This document shows, in pieces, positions 34,701 through 42,966 of a stretch of DNA of 64,000 nucleotides. Location of the stretch: contig NZ_KK366006.1 in assembly GCF_000686705.1 (NCBI RefSeq), forward strand, positions 94,035-158,034, given 5' to 3'. Each line of letters starts with the position of its first letter. Position 1 is the stretch's first letter. The DNA is from Clostridium hydrogeniformans DSM 21757 (GTDB lineage: Bacteria > Bacillota > Clostridia > Clostridiales > Clostridiaceae). A program made the translations under genes and the position numbers. The notes beneath the pieces were generated by a model. The model had not been told where the DNA came from, did not search any database, and saw nothing but the letters and a program-made list of their open reading frames with translations.

Positions 34701-37340
34701 TTATATCCAACTATTAAATTTTCTTATATAAAATCTCTTAACCAATTGAGTTAAGACACAATATCCTAATAAAATTAATATAAGATATGGGAAATAACTT
34801 AATGGTAGAGGTACTAATCCAATGTATTCTCCAAAAGATGTAAATGGAATTGATATTCCAATTATCATAATTATTGAAGTCAAAATAAGCACTGGCTTTG
34901 TTGCTCTACTTTGGATAAATGGTATCTTTTTAGTTCTAATCATATGAACAATTAATGTTTGGGATAATAAACCCTCTATAAACCATCCAGATTGGAATAA
35001 GCTTTGCATATCCATAGAATTTGCCTTAAATATATAGAACATTAATAAATAGGTTGCTATATCAAAAATTGAACTTATAGGTCCTACATATACCATGAAC
35101 CTACCTATATCTTTAGCATTCCACTTTTGAGGCTTTTCTAAATAATCCTTATCCATAGTATCCCACGGAATAGCTATTTGAGAAATATTATAGAGTAAGT
35201 TCTGTGTTAATAAATGTATTGGTAGCATAGGAAGAAATGGTAAAAATATACTTGCCACTAAAACACTAAATACATTTCCAAAGTTTGAACTTGCTGTCAT
35301 TTTAATATACTTTACTATATTTCCAAAGATATTTCTTCCTTCTAAAACACCTTTTTCTAGCACCATAAGATCCTTTTCTAATAAAATTATATCAGCACTT
35401 TCTTTTGCTATATCAACAGCTGTATCTACTGATATTCCAACATCAGACTCCTTCAAAGCTGGTGCATCATTTATTCCATCTCCCATATATCCTACTGTAT
35501 GTCCTTCTTCTTGCAAAACTCTTATTATTCTAGATTTTTGCATAGGAGAAAGTTTAGCAAACACTGTTGTATCTTCTGCTTCAATTTTAAGATTCTCATC
35601 ACTTAAATTTTCAATATCACTTCCTAGTAAGATCTTATCTATATGGAGTCCAACTTCAGTACATATCTTCTTCGTAACTATATCATTGTCTCCTGTTAGA
35701 ATCTTTACATCCACCCCATGGGTTCTCAACGCCTTTATGGCAGCCTTAGCACTAGCCTTTGGTGGATCTAAGAATCCTATATATCCCATAAGAACCATAT
35801 CACTCTCATCTTCTATTGAAAATTTATTTTCATCAGGTATATCATTCTTTTGAGCCACAGCAATAACTCTCATACCTCCTTCATTTAAACTATAAACCAT
35901 TGCTATAACTTCTTCTTTTATTTCTTCTGTAAGCTCAACTATCTTTCCTCTATACTCTGCAAAAGAACAGCTTCCTAACATCTCTTCTACAGCACCCTTA
36001 GTTATAAGTTGTCTCTTTCCTTCCTTATCTTCTAATACTACAGACATTCTACGTCTTGTAAAATCAAAAGGAATTTCATCTACTTTCTTATACTTATCCT
36101 CAAGTTCATTAAATCCCTTTTTAGCTCCAAACTCTAAAATAGCTATATCCATTAAATTTCTAAGTCCTGTTTGATAGAAGCTATTTAGATAGGCATGTCT
36201 TAATATTCTACAATCTTCATTTCCATGAATGTCTAAGTGTCTTTCTACAACTATTTTATCTTCTGTTAAAGTTCCTGTTTTATCTGTACAAAGTATATCC
36301 ATTGCTCCAAAGTTTTGTATGGAACTTAAATTCTTTACCACAGTCTTTTTCTTAGATAAAGCTATAGCTCCCTTTGCAAGATTAGTTGTAACTATCATAG
36401 GTAACATTTCTGGAGTTAATCCTACTGCAACAGAAATAGCAAAAAGTAAGGCTTGAAGATAGTCTCCCTTGGTTACAGCATTAATTAAAAATACTATTGG
36501 AACCATAATAACCATAAACTTTATCAAAAGAAAACTTACACTATTCACTCCCTTTTCAAAGCTACTTTCAGCTCTATTTCCAATTAAACTTTCTGCCATA
36601 GCTCCAAAATAAGTTTCATTTCCTGTAGATATAACTACAGCTTTAGCTGTACCACTAACCACATTTGTTCCTAAAAGACATATATTGTTTAGTTCTCCTA
36701 TAGAACTATTCTCTTTAGAATTATTAATCTTAGAAAATTTTTCAATTGGTTCTGATTCTCCTGTTAAGGAAGATTGACTAACAAATAAATCCTTAGAAGT
36801 TATAATTCTAACATCCGCTGGTACCATATCTCCTGCTGCTAAATGAATTATATCTCCCTTTACTATATTTTTCATATCTATTTCTTCTGGTTGATTTCTA
36901 TCACGGATTACCGCTGCTGATGTCTTTATAAGAGCCTTTAAACCCTCCGCAGCCTTTGAAGCCTTGTATTCTTGAACAAAGTTTATAACACTACTTAAAA
37001 TTACTATGGTTAAAATTATTATTATGGTCTCATAACTTCTTTCTCCCCTAGGTGGAAGTATAACGTCTGTAAATAAAGAAACTAAAACCAGTGCTAATAA
37101 AATTAAACTAAATGGATTTATAAAAGTCTTTATAAATTGGATAATTACTGGATCCTTTTTTTCACTTTCTACTTGATTTAGTCCATATTCTTTAATTCTT
37201 CTCTCTGCTTCTCTAGTGTCTAGTCCATAATCTCCTGTATTTAATATAGTATATACTTCATTAATAGACTTTCTTGAAATATTATTTAGGGAATTTACTA
37301 TTCTTTTTTCGTCAATTCCATTTGCTTTTCTCATCTTCAT
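34701..37340 (-). CDS. mgtA: Magnesium-transporting P-type ATPase
   Basis: This 879-residue P3-type ATPase imports Mg2+. It shows an N-terminal cytosolic domain, LTGESEPIEK (actuator TGES), phosphorylation site LCTDKTGTL (Asp at about 350), nucleotide-binding KGAVEEML, and the hinge MGDGINDAPAL (about 622), with about ten membrane helices and C-terminal QSGWFIEGLLSQTLIVH typical of MgtA/MgtB. I choose the ATG at 37340-37338 behind AGGAGGG over an in-frame GTG at 37349 that overlaps the binding site. Expression is controlled by the M-box leader upstream. It is monocistronic. Confidence 0.93.
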   Translation of the reverse strand: MKMRKANGIDEKRIVNSLNNISRKSINEVYTILNTGDYGLDTREAERRIKEYGLNQVESEKKDPVIIQFIKTFINPFSLILLALVLVSLFTDVILPPRGERSYETIIIILTIVILSSVINFVQEYKASKAAEGLKALIKTSAAVIRDRNQPEEIDMKNIVKGDIIHLAAGDMVPADVRIITSKDLFVSQSSLTGESEPIEKFSKINNSKENSSIGELNNICLLGTNVVSGTAKAVVISTGNETYFGAMAESLIGNRAESSFEKGVNSVSFLLIKFMVIMVPIVFLINAVTKGDYLQALLFAISVAVGLTPEMLPMIVTTNLAKGAIALSKKKTVVKNLSSIQNFGAMDILCTDKTGTLTEDKIVVERHLDIHGNEDCRILRHAYLNSFYQTGLRNLMDIAILEFGAKKGFNELEDKYKKVDEIPFDFTRRRMSVVLEDKEGKRQLITKGAVEEMLGSCSFAEYRGKIVELTEEIKEEVIAMVYSLNEGGMRVIAVAQKNDIPDENKFSIEDESDMVLMGYIGFLDPPKASAKAAIKALRTHGVDVKILTGDNDIVTKKICTEVGLHIDKILLGSDIENLSDENLKIEAEDTTVFAKLSPMQKSRIIRVLQEEGHTVGYMGDGINDAPALKESDVGISVDTAVDIAKESADIILLEKDLMVLEKGVLEGRNIFGNIVKYIKMTASSNFGNVFSVLVASIFLPFLPMLPIHLLTQNLLYNISQIAIPWDTMDKDYLEKPQKWNAKDIGRFMVYVGPISSIFDIATYLLMFYIFKANSMDMQSLFQSGWFIEGLLSQTLIVHMIRTKKIPFIQSRATKPVLILTSIIMIIGISIPFTSFGEYIGLVPLPLSYFPYLILILLGYCVLTQLVKRFYIRKFNSWI

Positions 37341-37359
37341 GTAACTCACCCTCCTAAAA

Positions 37360-37416
37360 AAGGCAACAGAAAATTAAAGGTTATAAAAATATATTTTTTT
37401 TACCCTTTATTGCCTT
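37360..37416 (-). terminator. Terminator-like hairpin abutting the mgtA ribosome binding site
   Basis: On the minus-strand RNA, AAGGCAA and UUGCCUU pair, extended by a partial AAAGGG/CCUUU inner stem. The arm is followed by UUUUUU that runs straight into AGGAGGG. It could terminate transcription or mask initiation after the M-box decision. Confidence 0.55.
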
Positions 37417-37495
37417 ATTCTTAAATTTTAAATTCTGTGAATTAAATGTAGTAAGAAACAGTGGAATGTTTCAATGATTTGAATTTTAGAAATGC

Positions 37496-37618
37496 TTATA
37501 TAGATGGCTTTTTATTAAGATTCATAGAATACAATAGTATATGAGATACTATAATATTCTTACACCGTCTATATAAGTTTCTCCCTCCACTGTCCATATT
37601 ACTACTGCTACCTTCCAT
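37496..37618 (-). CDS. Possible 40-residue peptide in mgtA leader
   Basis: A 40-codon frame starts at the ATG at 37618-37616, four bases after GGAGGTGAGG, one of the strongest binding sites in the window. The peptide begins MEGSSSNMDSGG and has a hydrophobic patch IIVSHILLY. It lies between the M-box terminator and the mgtA gene. A second overlapping frame without a start codon also reads protein-like (WKVAVVIWTVEG), so this may be a decayed gene. I do not recognise either product. Confidence 0.4.
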   Translation of the reverse strand: MEGSSSNMDSGGRNLYRRCKNIIVSHILLYSMNLNKKPSI

Positions 37619-37703
37619 GAATCCTCACCTCCGAAATTTTAACCTATTATCATATAAGATTTATAACTATCCATATTATAGATAGCTTAAAAACAAAAAA
37701 TCC

Positions 37704-37727
37704 TCGTCAAAACTTGAACTTTGACGA
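37704..37727 (-). terminator. M-box expression-platform terminator
   Basis: TCGTCAAA and TTTGACGA form an 8-bp stem followed on the minus strand by TTTTTTGTTTTT. Its loop sequence (GTTCAAGTTTT) is complementary to the 3' P1 strand of the M-box (AAAACTTGAAC at 37752-37762), giving a mutually exclusive antiterminator. Confidence 0.85.
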
Positions 37728-37744
37728 AGATATAATACTCCATT

Positions 37745-37895
37745 AAATCTCGTTCAAGTTTTGGCTCTGCAAGGCATTGAAGTTGCATTAGGTTAAGCCT
37801 TAATTTCGACCAAACCTGCTAACCAGTGCAGAATGTTTCCATCCTTTTACGGCAGCAACCCATATCCTTGTAGTAACCTCACCTACCGAGGCTAT
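37745..37895 (-). ncRNA. M-box (ykoK) magnesium riboswitch
   Basis: The minus-strand RNA shows the M-box hallmarks: GGUAGGUGAGGUUAC near its 5' end, UUGCUGCCG in the core, and GCAGAGCCAAAACUUGAACGAG closing it. The CCUCG arm at the start can pair with the CGAG at the end as P1. It lies upstream of mgtA and is followed by a terminator. In this family Mg2+ binding favours the terminator and so lowers transporter expression. Confidence 0.85.
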
Positions 37896-37911
37896 TAACA
37901 TTTACACTAAT

Positions 37912-37940
37912 ATACTATTCTCTACAGCACTAAAAGTCAA
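37912..37940 (-). promoter_or_regulatory. Promoter of the M-box/mgtA transcript
   Basis: On the minus strand TTGACT is followed after 17 bases by TAGTAT, placing the transcription start just upstream of the M-box. Confidence 0.7.
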
Positions 37941-38142
37941 CCAATATATATGTTAAGTTTATGTTAATTACATAAATATGTAATTGTTTCATTCTTTAAA
38001 TCATACTCATTTACATAAAGTTTTGTAATATAATCTTTATGCAAAAAGATTTATTGACCCTTATATAAGTATATAATATTCCAATATAGATTTGTTGTAT
38101 CAAACATATAAAGTAATAGTTTATTCCATGCATCCACTTTAG

Positions 38143-38185
38143 TTCCAATAGCATAATCTTATATATTAAGATTATGCTATTGGAA
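38143..38185 (-). terminator. Terminator overlapping histidine kinase stop codon
   Basis: A perfect 19-bp stem (TTCCAATAGCATAATCTTA and complement) with a 5-nt loop. Its upstream arm contains the last four codons and stop of the kinase gene. Confidence 0.85.
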
Positions 38186-39554
38186 TTTTAATAATAAACT
38201 CTGTTCCCTTTTCCAAATTACTTAAAACCTCTATCTCTCCATTATGAGCTTCTACTATTGCCTTAGTTATAGAGAGTCCTATTCCTGATCCTCCAGTGAT
38301 TCTAGCCCTTGACTCATCAGCTCTATAAAACCTTTCAAAGATATATGGAAGATGTTTTTCTCCTATTCCAATTCCATTATCTTTAATAGAAATCCTTATT
38401 TCATTATTTAAATTGTACCAATTAATATTTATGATCCCACCATAATTTGTATATTTTATTGCATTAGAGATTATGTTTATAATACCTTGGCTCATCTTAT
38501 CTCTATCTACATTTAAAATATAAGATTCTCCCTCTACTACAGTCCTTATGTTCTTGTCCTTTAGACTCTTTTCAAAGTTAATTAATATACCATTAAATAT
38601 GTCTTTTATATCCTCTTTACTTCTTTTAAGATTTATATCTTCTCCTTCAAATTTTGAAAGTTTATCTAAATCTCCAATAAGCCTATAAAGTCTTTGGATT
38701 TCTTCATGAATACTAGATAACCTCTCCTTAGAAGGTTCCCAAATTCCATCCATTATAGCTTCTAAGTGACTTTGTATAGTTGTAAGAGGTGTTCTTAATT
38801 CATGAGCTATATCCTTTGTTAGGACTTTTCTAAGAGTTTCCTGTTCATCTAATGATTTAGCTAAATAATTTACAGAGGCTATAAGGCTATTTATCTCATA
38901 TATATTTGTATTTTCATCTATAGGGTTTTTATAGTTATGAGCTGCTATAAGCTTTGATGTATTAATTACCCTAACTATTGGCTTAACTATAGACCCTGAA
39001 ATTAAAATTCCTACAAATACTGCAAGTATTATACCAACAAAGGCTACTATAATTAATATTCTATTTAGCATCTTAAAAAATAATATTTCTGATTCACTAT
39101 AATAGTAGGGTCCATAATATCCTATATATGCTACCCCTACTTTATTTCCATTATCTAAAATATCATAATTATTCTCTATGTAATTCCCCTGGAACTTTGG
39201 GAATAAGTCTACCATGTCCTTATTAATTCTTCTAATCATAGATTCACACATGCCGCTATTATATTGCCTGGCATTCCATATTATGCTTTTATTAGAACCC
39301 TCTACTCTTACAATAATTCCATTTTCCAAGGCATTAACTCCAATACTTTCAAGCCCCTTAATATCCCATCCACCGTTATGATACTGACTTGTAAGAGATG
39401 TTATTATAGAAGTTTTCTTATTTTCTAAATTAGTTACTATATATTTATCAAAACCTTTTTTAATAAATATATTGGCCATTATGCTTATTAAAGCTATTAA
39501 TATCATAGATAAAATTACAAAATATGCTGTTATCTTGTTTTTTAACTTCACCAC
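38172..39554 (-). CDS. Sensor histidine kinase with extracytoplasmic domain
   Basis: This 460-residue kinase has two membrane helices (about residues 8-30 and 165-190) enclosing a sensor domain of about 135 residues. A HAMP linker follows (PIVRVINTSKLIA), then the phospho-acceptor region KDIAHELRTPLTT (His at about 247) and the ATPase domain with NIISNAIKY, DNGIGIG and GSGIGLSI. It starts at one of two tandem GTG codons (39554), 3 bases after the response regulator stop. With the divergent HMA-SafE-cupredoxin gene as neighbour, copper or envelope redox sensing is a reasonable inference. Confidence 0.88.
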   Translation of the reverse strand: MVKLKNKITAYFVILSMILIALISIMANIFIKKGFDKYIVTNLENKKTSIITSLTSQYHNGGWDIKGLESIGVNALENGIIVRVEGSNKSIIWNARQYNSGMCESMIRRINKDMVDLFPKFQGNYIENNYDILDNGNKVGVAYIGYYGPYYYSESEILFFKMLNRILIIVAFVGIILAVFVGILISGSIVKPIVRVINTSKLIAAHNYKNPIDENTNIYEINSLIASVNYLAKSLDEQETLRKVLTKDIAHELRTPLTTIQSHLEAIMDGIWEPSKERLSSIHEEIQRLYRLIGDLDKLSKFEGEDINLKRSKEDIKDIFNGILINFEKSLKDKNIRTVVEGESYILNVDRDKMSQGIINIISNAIKYTNYGGIININWYNLNNEIRISIKDNGIGIGEKHLPYIFERFYRADESRARITGGSGIGLSITKAIVEAHNGEIEVLSNLEKGTEFIIKIPIA

Positions 39555-39557
39555 TAT

Positions 39558-40241
39558 CTATTCACCGCCAAATTTATATCCAATGCCATGGACTGTCTTT
39601 ATATATGATGGTTTTTTAGAATTAATTTCTATTTTTTGTCTTATATTTTTTATATGAGAATCAATAACCCTATCATAAACTTCTAGGTCATCTCCCATAC
39701 TTCTATCTAATAACTCTCCTCTTGTAAATACCTTATTATTAGTAGCAAGTATAAGTAATATCTTAAACTCAGTTGCTGTTAAATTAATTTTTTCTCCACC
39801 TTTTACTACCTCATAATTTCCTGTATCTATTATGAGGTCCCCTTGATTAAAAGATAATATCTCCTCTTTACATTTCACACTCCTTTTAAGTACTGCATTA
39901 ACCCTTGCAACTAGCTGTCTTGGACTAAATGGTTTTGTTATATAATCGTCACTACCTATGCTAAAACCATTTAATATATCATCCTCCTGCACCTTAGCAG
40001 TTAACATAATTATTGGAACTTCTGATTCTTCCCTTATCTCCTTGCAGATATCTTCACCCTTAATGTCTGGAAGCATAAGGTCTAATAGTATTAAATCTAT
40101 ATCTTCTTTATGAAATATCTTCAGAGCATCATTTCCATTGTACGCCTTTAATATATTATAATTTTCTTTTTCTAAATAAGCCTCTATTACCTCTACTATT
40201 TTTCTCTCATCATCCACAATTAAGATATTTTTATTTTTCAA
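39558..40241 (-). CDS. OmpR-family response regulator
   Basis: This 227-residue regulator has an intact receiver: acidic pair Asp10-Asp11, phospho-acceptor Asp54 (LLDLMLP), Thr81 and Lys103. A winged-helix DNA-binding domain follows (about 130-225), ending VIDSHIKNIRQKI and IKTVHGIGYKF. The start is TTG 40241, nine bases after AGGAG, with no usable ATG nearby. It is directly upstream of its kinase. It probably regulates itself and the divergent copper gene at 40465 from the shared 223-base intergenic region, which carries GAAGAA/TTCTTC motifs. Confidence 0.9.
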   Translation of the reverse strand: MKNKNILIVDDERKIVEVIEAYLEKENYNILKAYNGNDALKIFHKEDIDLILLDLMLPDIKGEDICKEIREESEVPIIMLTAKVQEDDILNGFSIGSDDYITKPFSPRQLVARVNAVLKRSVKCKEEILSFNQGDLIIDTGNYEVVKGGEKINLTATEFKILLILATNNKVFTRGELLDRSMGDDLEVYDRVIDSHIKNIRQKIEINSKKPSYIKTVHGIGYKFGGE

Positions 40242-40464
40242 AGTATTTCACTCCTATAATCTAAATTATATTCATAGATATATCTTATATTAAATTTATG
40301 AAGAAACTTTGTAAACCTTATTCCTTTAGTGTAAATTTTATTTTTTATTCCCTAATCACATAAATTCTTCACATGAGATATTTATACTTTTAAAGATATA
40401 AGAATATTTTTACCTTAATATTTATAATTCTTATATTTTTAATATTTATTAAGGGGGAATTTTA

Positions 40465-42294
40465 TTGGCTATTCAGGCTGTAAATCTAAATGTTGATGGA
40501 ATGATATGCACATCTTGTGAAAAAAGAATTAAAGACTCCTTAGAAAAAATAAGAGGTATAAGTGAAGTATCTCCCAGCTTTAAAAAACAAAGGGTTTTTG
40601 TTGAATATGATGATACTAAGGTATCCCTTGAAACTATTGCAAAAAAAATTGAATCTGAAGGCTACAGTGTATTAAATTCAACTTCTCAGAAAAGCAAGGC
40701 TAAAGAGATTATATGGATTATTGGAATTATATTAATTGCACTTGCTATTATAAGACTTTCTCTGGACTCCGGCGCTTTTAATATGGAGTCTAAGTTAAGT
40801 TCTAGTACATCCTATATTATGCTTTTTGTTATAGGTATCTTTACCTCACTCCACTGTGTTGGAATGTGTGGTGGAATATTAATGAGTCAAAGTATAATAA
40901 CCTTAGAGAAAACTTCTGTCTTTCAAAGAATAAAACCAACTATTTTGTATAACCTAGGCCGGGTTATATCTTATACCCTCTTAGGTGGAATAGTGGGTGC
41001 CCTTGGTTCTGTGATTTCAGTATCATTAAGTACCCAAGCATTTATATCCATATTTGCAGGGCTATTTATGGTTATTATGGGATTTAACCTTTCAGGCTTT
41101 AGTTTATTTAGAGGATTTTCTGTTAAACTCCCATTTAAAAAATCATTAAAAAGTAAAGCTTCAACTCCATTTTTAGTTGGCCTTTTAAATGGAATTATGC
41201 CTTGCGGTCCGCTTCAAACCATGCAATTATATGCTTTAGCCTCTGGTAGCTTTACTCGTGGAGCATTATCCATGATGTTTTTTGCCTTAGGTACAATACC
41301 TTTAATGCTTACCTTCGGCTTATTAGTAAATTTTATTAACAGTAAAAATACTAGATATCTAATGAAAACAAGTGGAATATTAGTAATTTTACTTGGTTTT
41401 ATAATGACAAATAGGGGACTTACCCTTCTTGGAATAAATATTTCACCTAAAGCACTGTTAGGATTTACTTCTAATAATTCTAATATAGAGGTTACAGAAG
41501 AAAATAAGGCAATTATTAAGGATGGAAAACAAATAATTAAGATAAAGGCTGATTCCTCTGGTTACTCTCCTAACGTGGTTTTTATACAAAAAAATATGAA
41601 AACAGAAATGATAGTTGAGGGAACACAACTTACCTCCTGCAACAACGAGGTTGTAATACCATCCTTAAACATAAAACAAAAATTAAAAAAGGGTGAAAAC
41701 ATAATATCATTTAATTCAAAAGACAGCGATATAAATTATAGCTGCTGGATGGGTATGTTAAAAGGCTATATAAAGGTTGTAGATGATATAAATAACATAA
41801 CAAGTTCTGATATAAATAGTGCTAAGGATTCTGCACCTAAAAGTTCTTCTCCAAGTTGTTGCAGTGGTCCAGTATCTTCTGACGAAGGCTCCGATAGAAC
41901 TATATATGGACTTAATCTTTCTGATATTCCTACTGAAAGACTAGTTAAAAAAGCTACTAAAAAGGGTAATAGTCAAAGCTTTACTATAAAAAGTCTTGGG
42001 GATGACTTAGAGCCTCTAGTTTTAGTGGTAGAAAAAAACTTAGATACTAATATATCTTTTGATTTTAGTACAATGAAGTCCCCTGATGGCGACTACTACA
42101 TTTATAATGATACTCCACCTTCTGATAAACTTAAGGTTACTGTTAAAAATTCTAAGGCACAGTTCTCTAAAAACTTTACCAAACCCGGAACCTATATAAT
42201 TGTTAATGATGACCTTATTTTAGGAGTAATAGAGGTTGTAGATGATATATCTAAGGTAAACCTAGAAGAATTAAGAATAAAGTATATACAATAG
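40465..42294 (+). CDS. HMA-SafE(DsbD-like)-cupredoxin fusion, copper handling
   Basis: This 609-residue protein starts at a TTG eight bases after AAGGGGG. Residues 4-70 are a heavy-metal-associated domain with CTSC. A membrane helix (about 82-100) and then a six-helix TauE/SafE-type (COG2836) domain follow, with SLHCVGMCGG and NGIMPCGP. Two soluble beta domains complete it: about 345-435 resembles a cupredoxin with SC and SCWMGM metal-ligand candidates, and about 470-600 resembles a second, diverged copy after a SCCSG linker. This arrangement suggests moving Cu+ across the membrane or to an external acceptor. A kinase/regulator pair is divergent to it. Copper as ligand is inference. Confidence 0.82.
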   Translation: MAIQAVNLNVDGMICTSCEKRIKDSLEKIRGISEVSPSFKKQRVFVEYDDTKVSLETIAKKIESEGYSVLNSTSQKSKAKEIIWIIGIILIALAIIRLSLDSGAFNMESKLSSSTSYIMLFVIGIFTSLHCVGMCGGILMSQSIITLEKTSVFQRIKPTILYNLGRVISYTLLGGIVGALGSVISVSLSTQAFISIFAGLFMVIMGFNLSGFSLFRGFSVKLPFKKSLKSKASTPFLVGLLNGIMPCGPLQTMQLYALASGSFTRGALSMMFFALGTIPLMLTFGLLVNFINSKNTRYLMKTSGILVILLGFIMTNRGLTLLGINISPKALLGFTSNNSNIEVTEENKAIIKDGKQIIKIKADSSGYSPNVVFIQKNMKTEMIVEGTQLTSCNNEVVIPSLNIKQKLKKGENIISFNSKDSDINYSCWMGMLKGYIKVVDDINNITSSDINSAKDSAPKSSSPSCCSGPVSSDEGSDRTIYGLNLSDIPTERLVKKATKKGNSQSFTIKSLGDDLEPLVLVVEKNLDTNISFDFSTMKSPDGDYYIYNDTPPSDKLKVTVKNSKAQFSKNFTKPGTYIIVNDDLILGVIEVVDDISKVNLEELRIKYIQ

Positions 42295-42328
42295 ATTGTA
42301 TTTTTATTATAACTATAGATTGAATCTT

Positions 42329-42440
42329 CCTTCAGATGGTGTTCTTTCCATCATCTGAAGGTTAGATAAGCTCCTCTAGGGTTGTGGCAACTGTTATCCT
42401 CCACATAGTAGAGGATGAGGGTATTAAAGCTTATAGCCAT
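42329..42440. ncRNA. Unassigned structured region between copper gene and tyrS
   Basis: A 10-bp hairpin (CCTTCAGATG / CATCTGAAGG, 42329-42361) is followed by nested pairings: ATAAGCT (42366-42372) with AGCTTAT (42428-42434), CCTCTA (42373-42378) with TAGAGG (42409-42414), and TGTGG (42383-42387) with CCACA (42401-42405). An alternative ATCCTC/GAGGAT hairpin competes. The region ends before the tyrS promoter, so it is either the 3' end of the copper transcript or a separate small RNA. I do not recognise a known riboswitch class. Confidence 0.35.
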
Positions 42441-42479
42441 CAGAGAAAATTTAAAATACATGAAGGTGAAAACTTTTAC

Positions 42480-42508
42480 TTGACTTCCTAAGGACAATTT
42501 GTTATACT
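42480..42508 (+). promoter_or_regulatory. Promoter of T-box/tyrS transcript
   Basis: TTGACT is followed after 17 bases by TATACT, just upstream of the T-box leader. Confidence 0.8.
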
Positions 42509-42524
42509 ATTTTAAAAATTAAGT

Positions 42525-42806
42525 TTAAATGCTTTGATGAGAACTAGTAAGTTATCATATTCTTTTAAAGAGAGTTCCCGGCTGGTGAAAGGGGCAAAGA
42601 AGGATAATCTGAATACATCTCTGAGCATCCCATGGAACCTTTAAGTAGTACATGAGAGACGGAAACTTCCACCGTTAAAAGGATAGAGTATCACATATTT
42701 TATTATGTCGTACTTGATAAGGTTAATATAGTGATATATTAACGAACTAAGGTGGTAACACGAAGTATATATGCTCTCGTCCTTATATTTTATAAGGATG
42801 AGGGCT
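42525..42806 (+). ncRNA. T-box leader (tyrosine)
   Basis: The leader contains Stem I sequence (AGAGAGTTCCCGGCTGGTG and GATAATCTGAATACATC with the following CTGAGCATCC). The specifier is the Tyr codon TAC at 42614-42616. The T-box bulge AAGGTGGTAACACG is at 42749-42762, and a terminator (42773-42805) ends it. Uncharged tRNA-Tyr is expected to stabilise the antiterminator and induce tyrS. Confidence 0.93.
42773..42805 (+). terminator. T-box terminator
   Basis: A 15-bp stem (GCTCTCGTCCTTATA with TATAAGGATGAGGGC, one G-T pair) and TTT loop is followed by TTTTTTT. Confidence 0.9.
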
Positions 42807-42966
42807 TTTTTTATTTTTTATTCTTAAGAAGATTTTATTAGTCCACTTAAGTTAAACCTTAAAACATTGTAAAAATAAAGGGATTAGCTACCCCTTTTTA
42901 ATATAACCATGGTTTTTAATTAGGTATACCTAAGAAATTATAATAATAATTTTGGAGGGAATCATT

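Noticed and set aside
37496-37660. Second protein-like frame (WKVAVVIWTVEG) in the mgtA leader
   Set aside because: It has no start codon between the preceding TAA and the motif, so it cannot be called a gene; it is kept only as a remark on possible decay.
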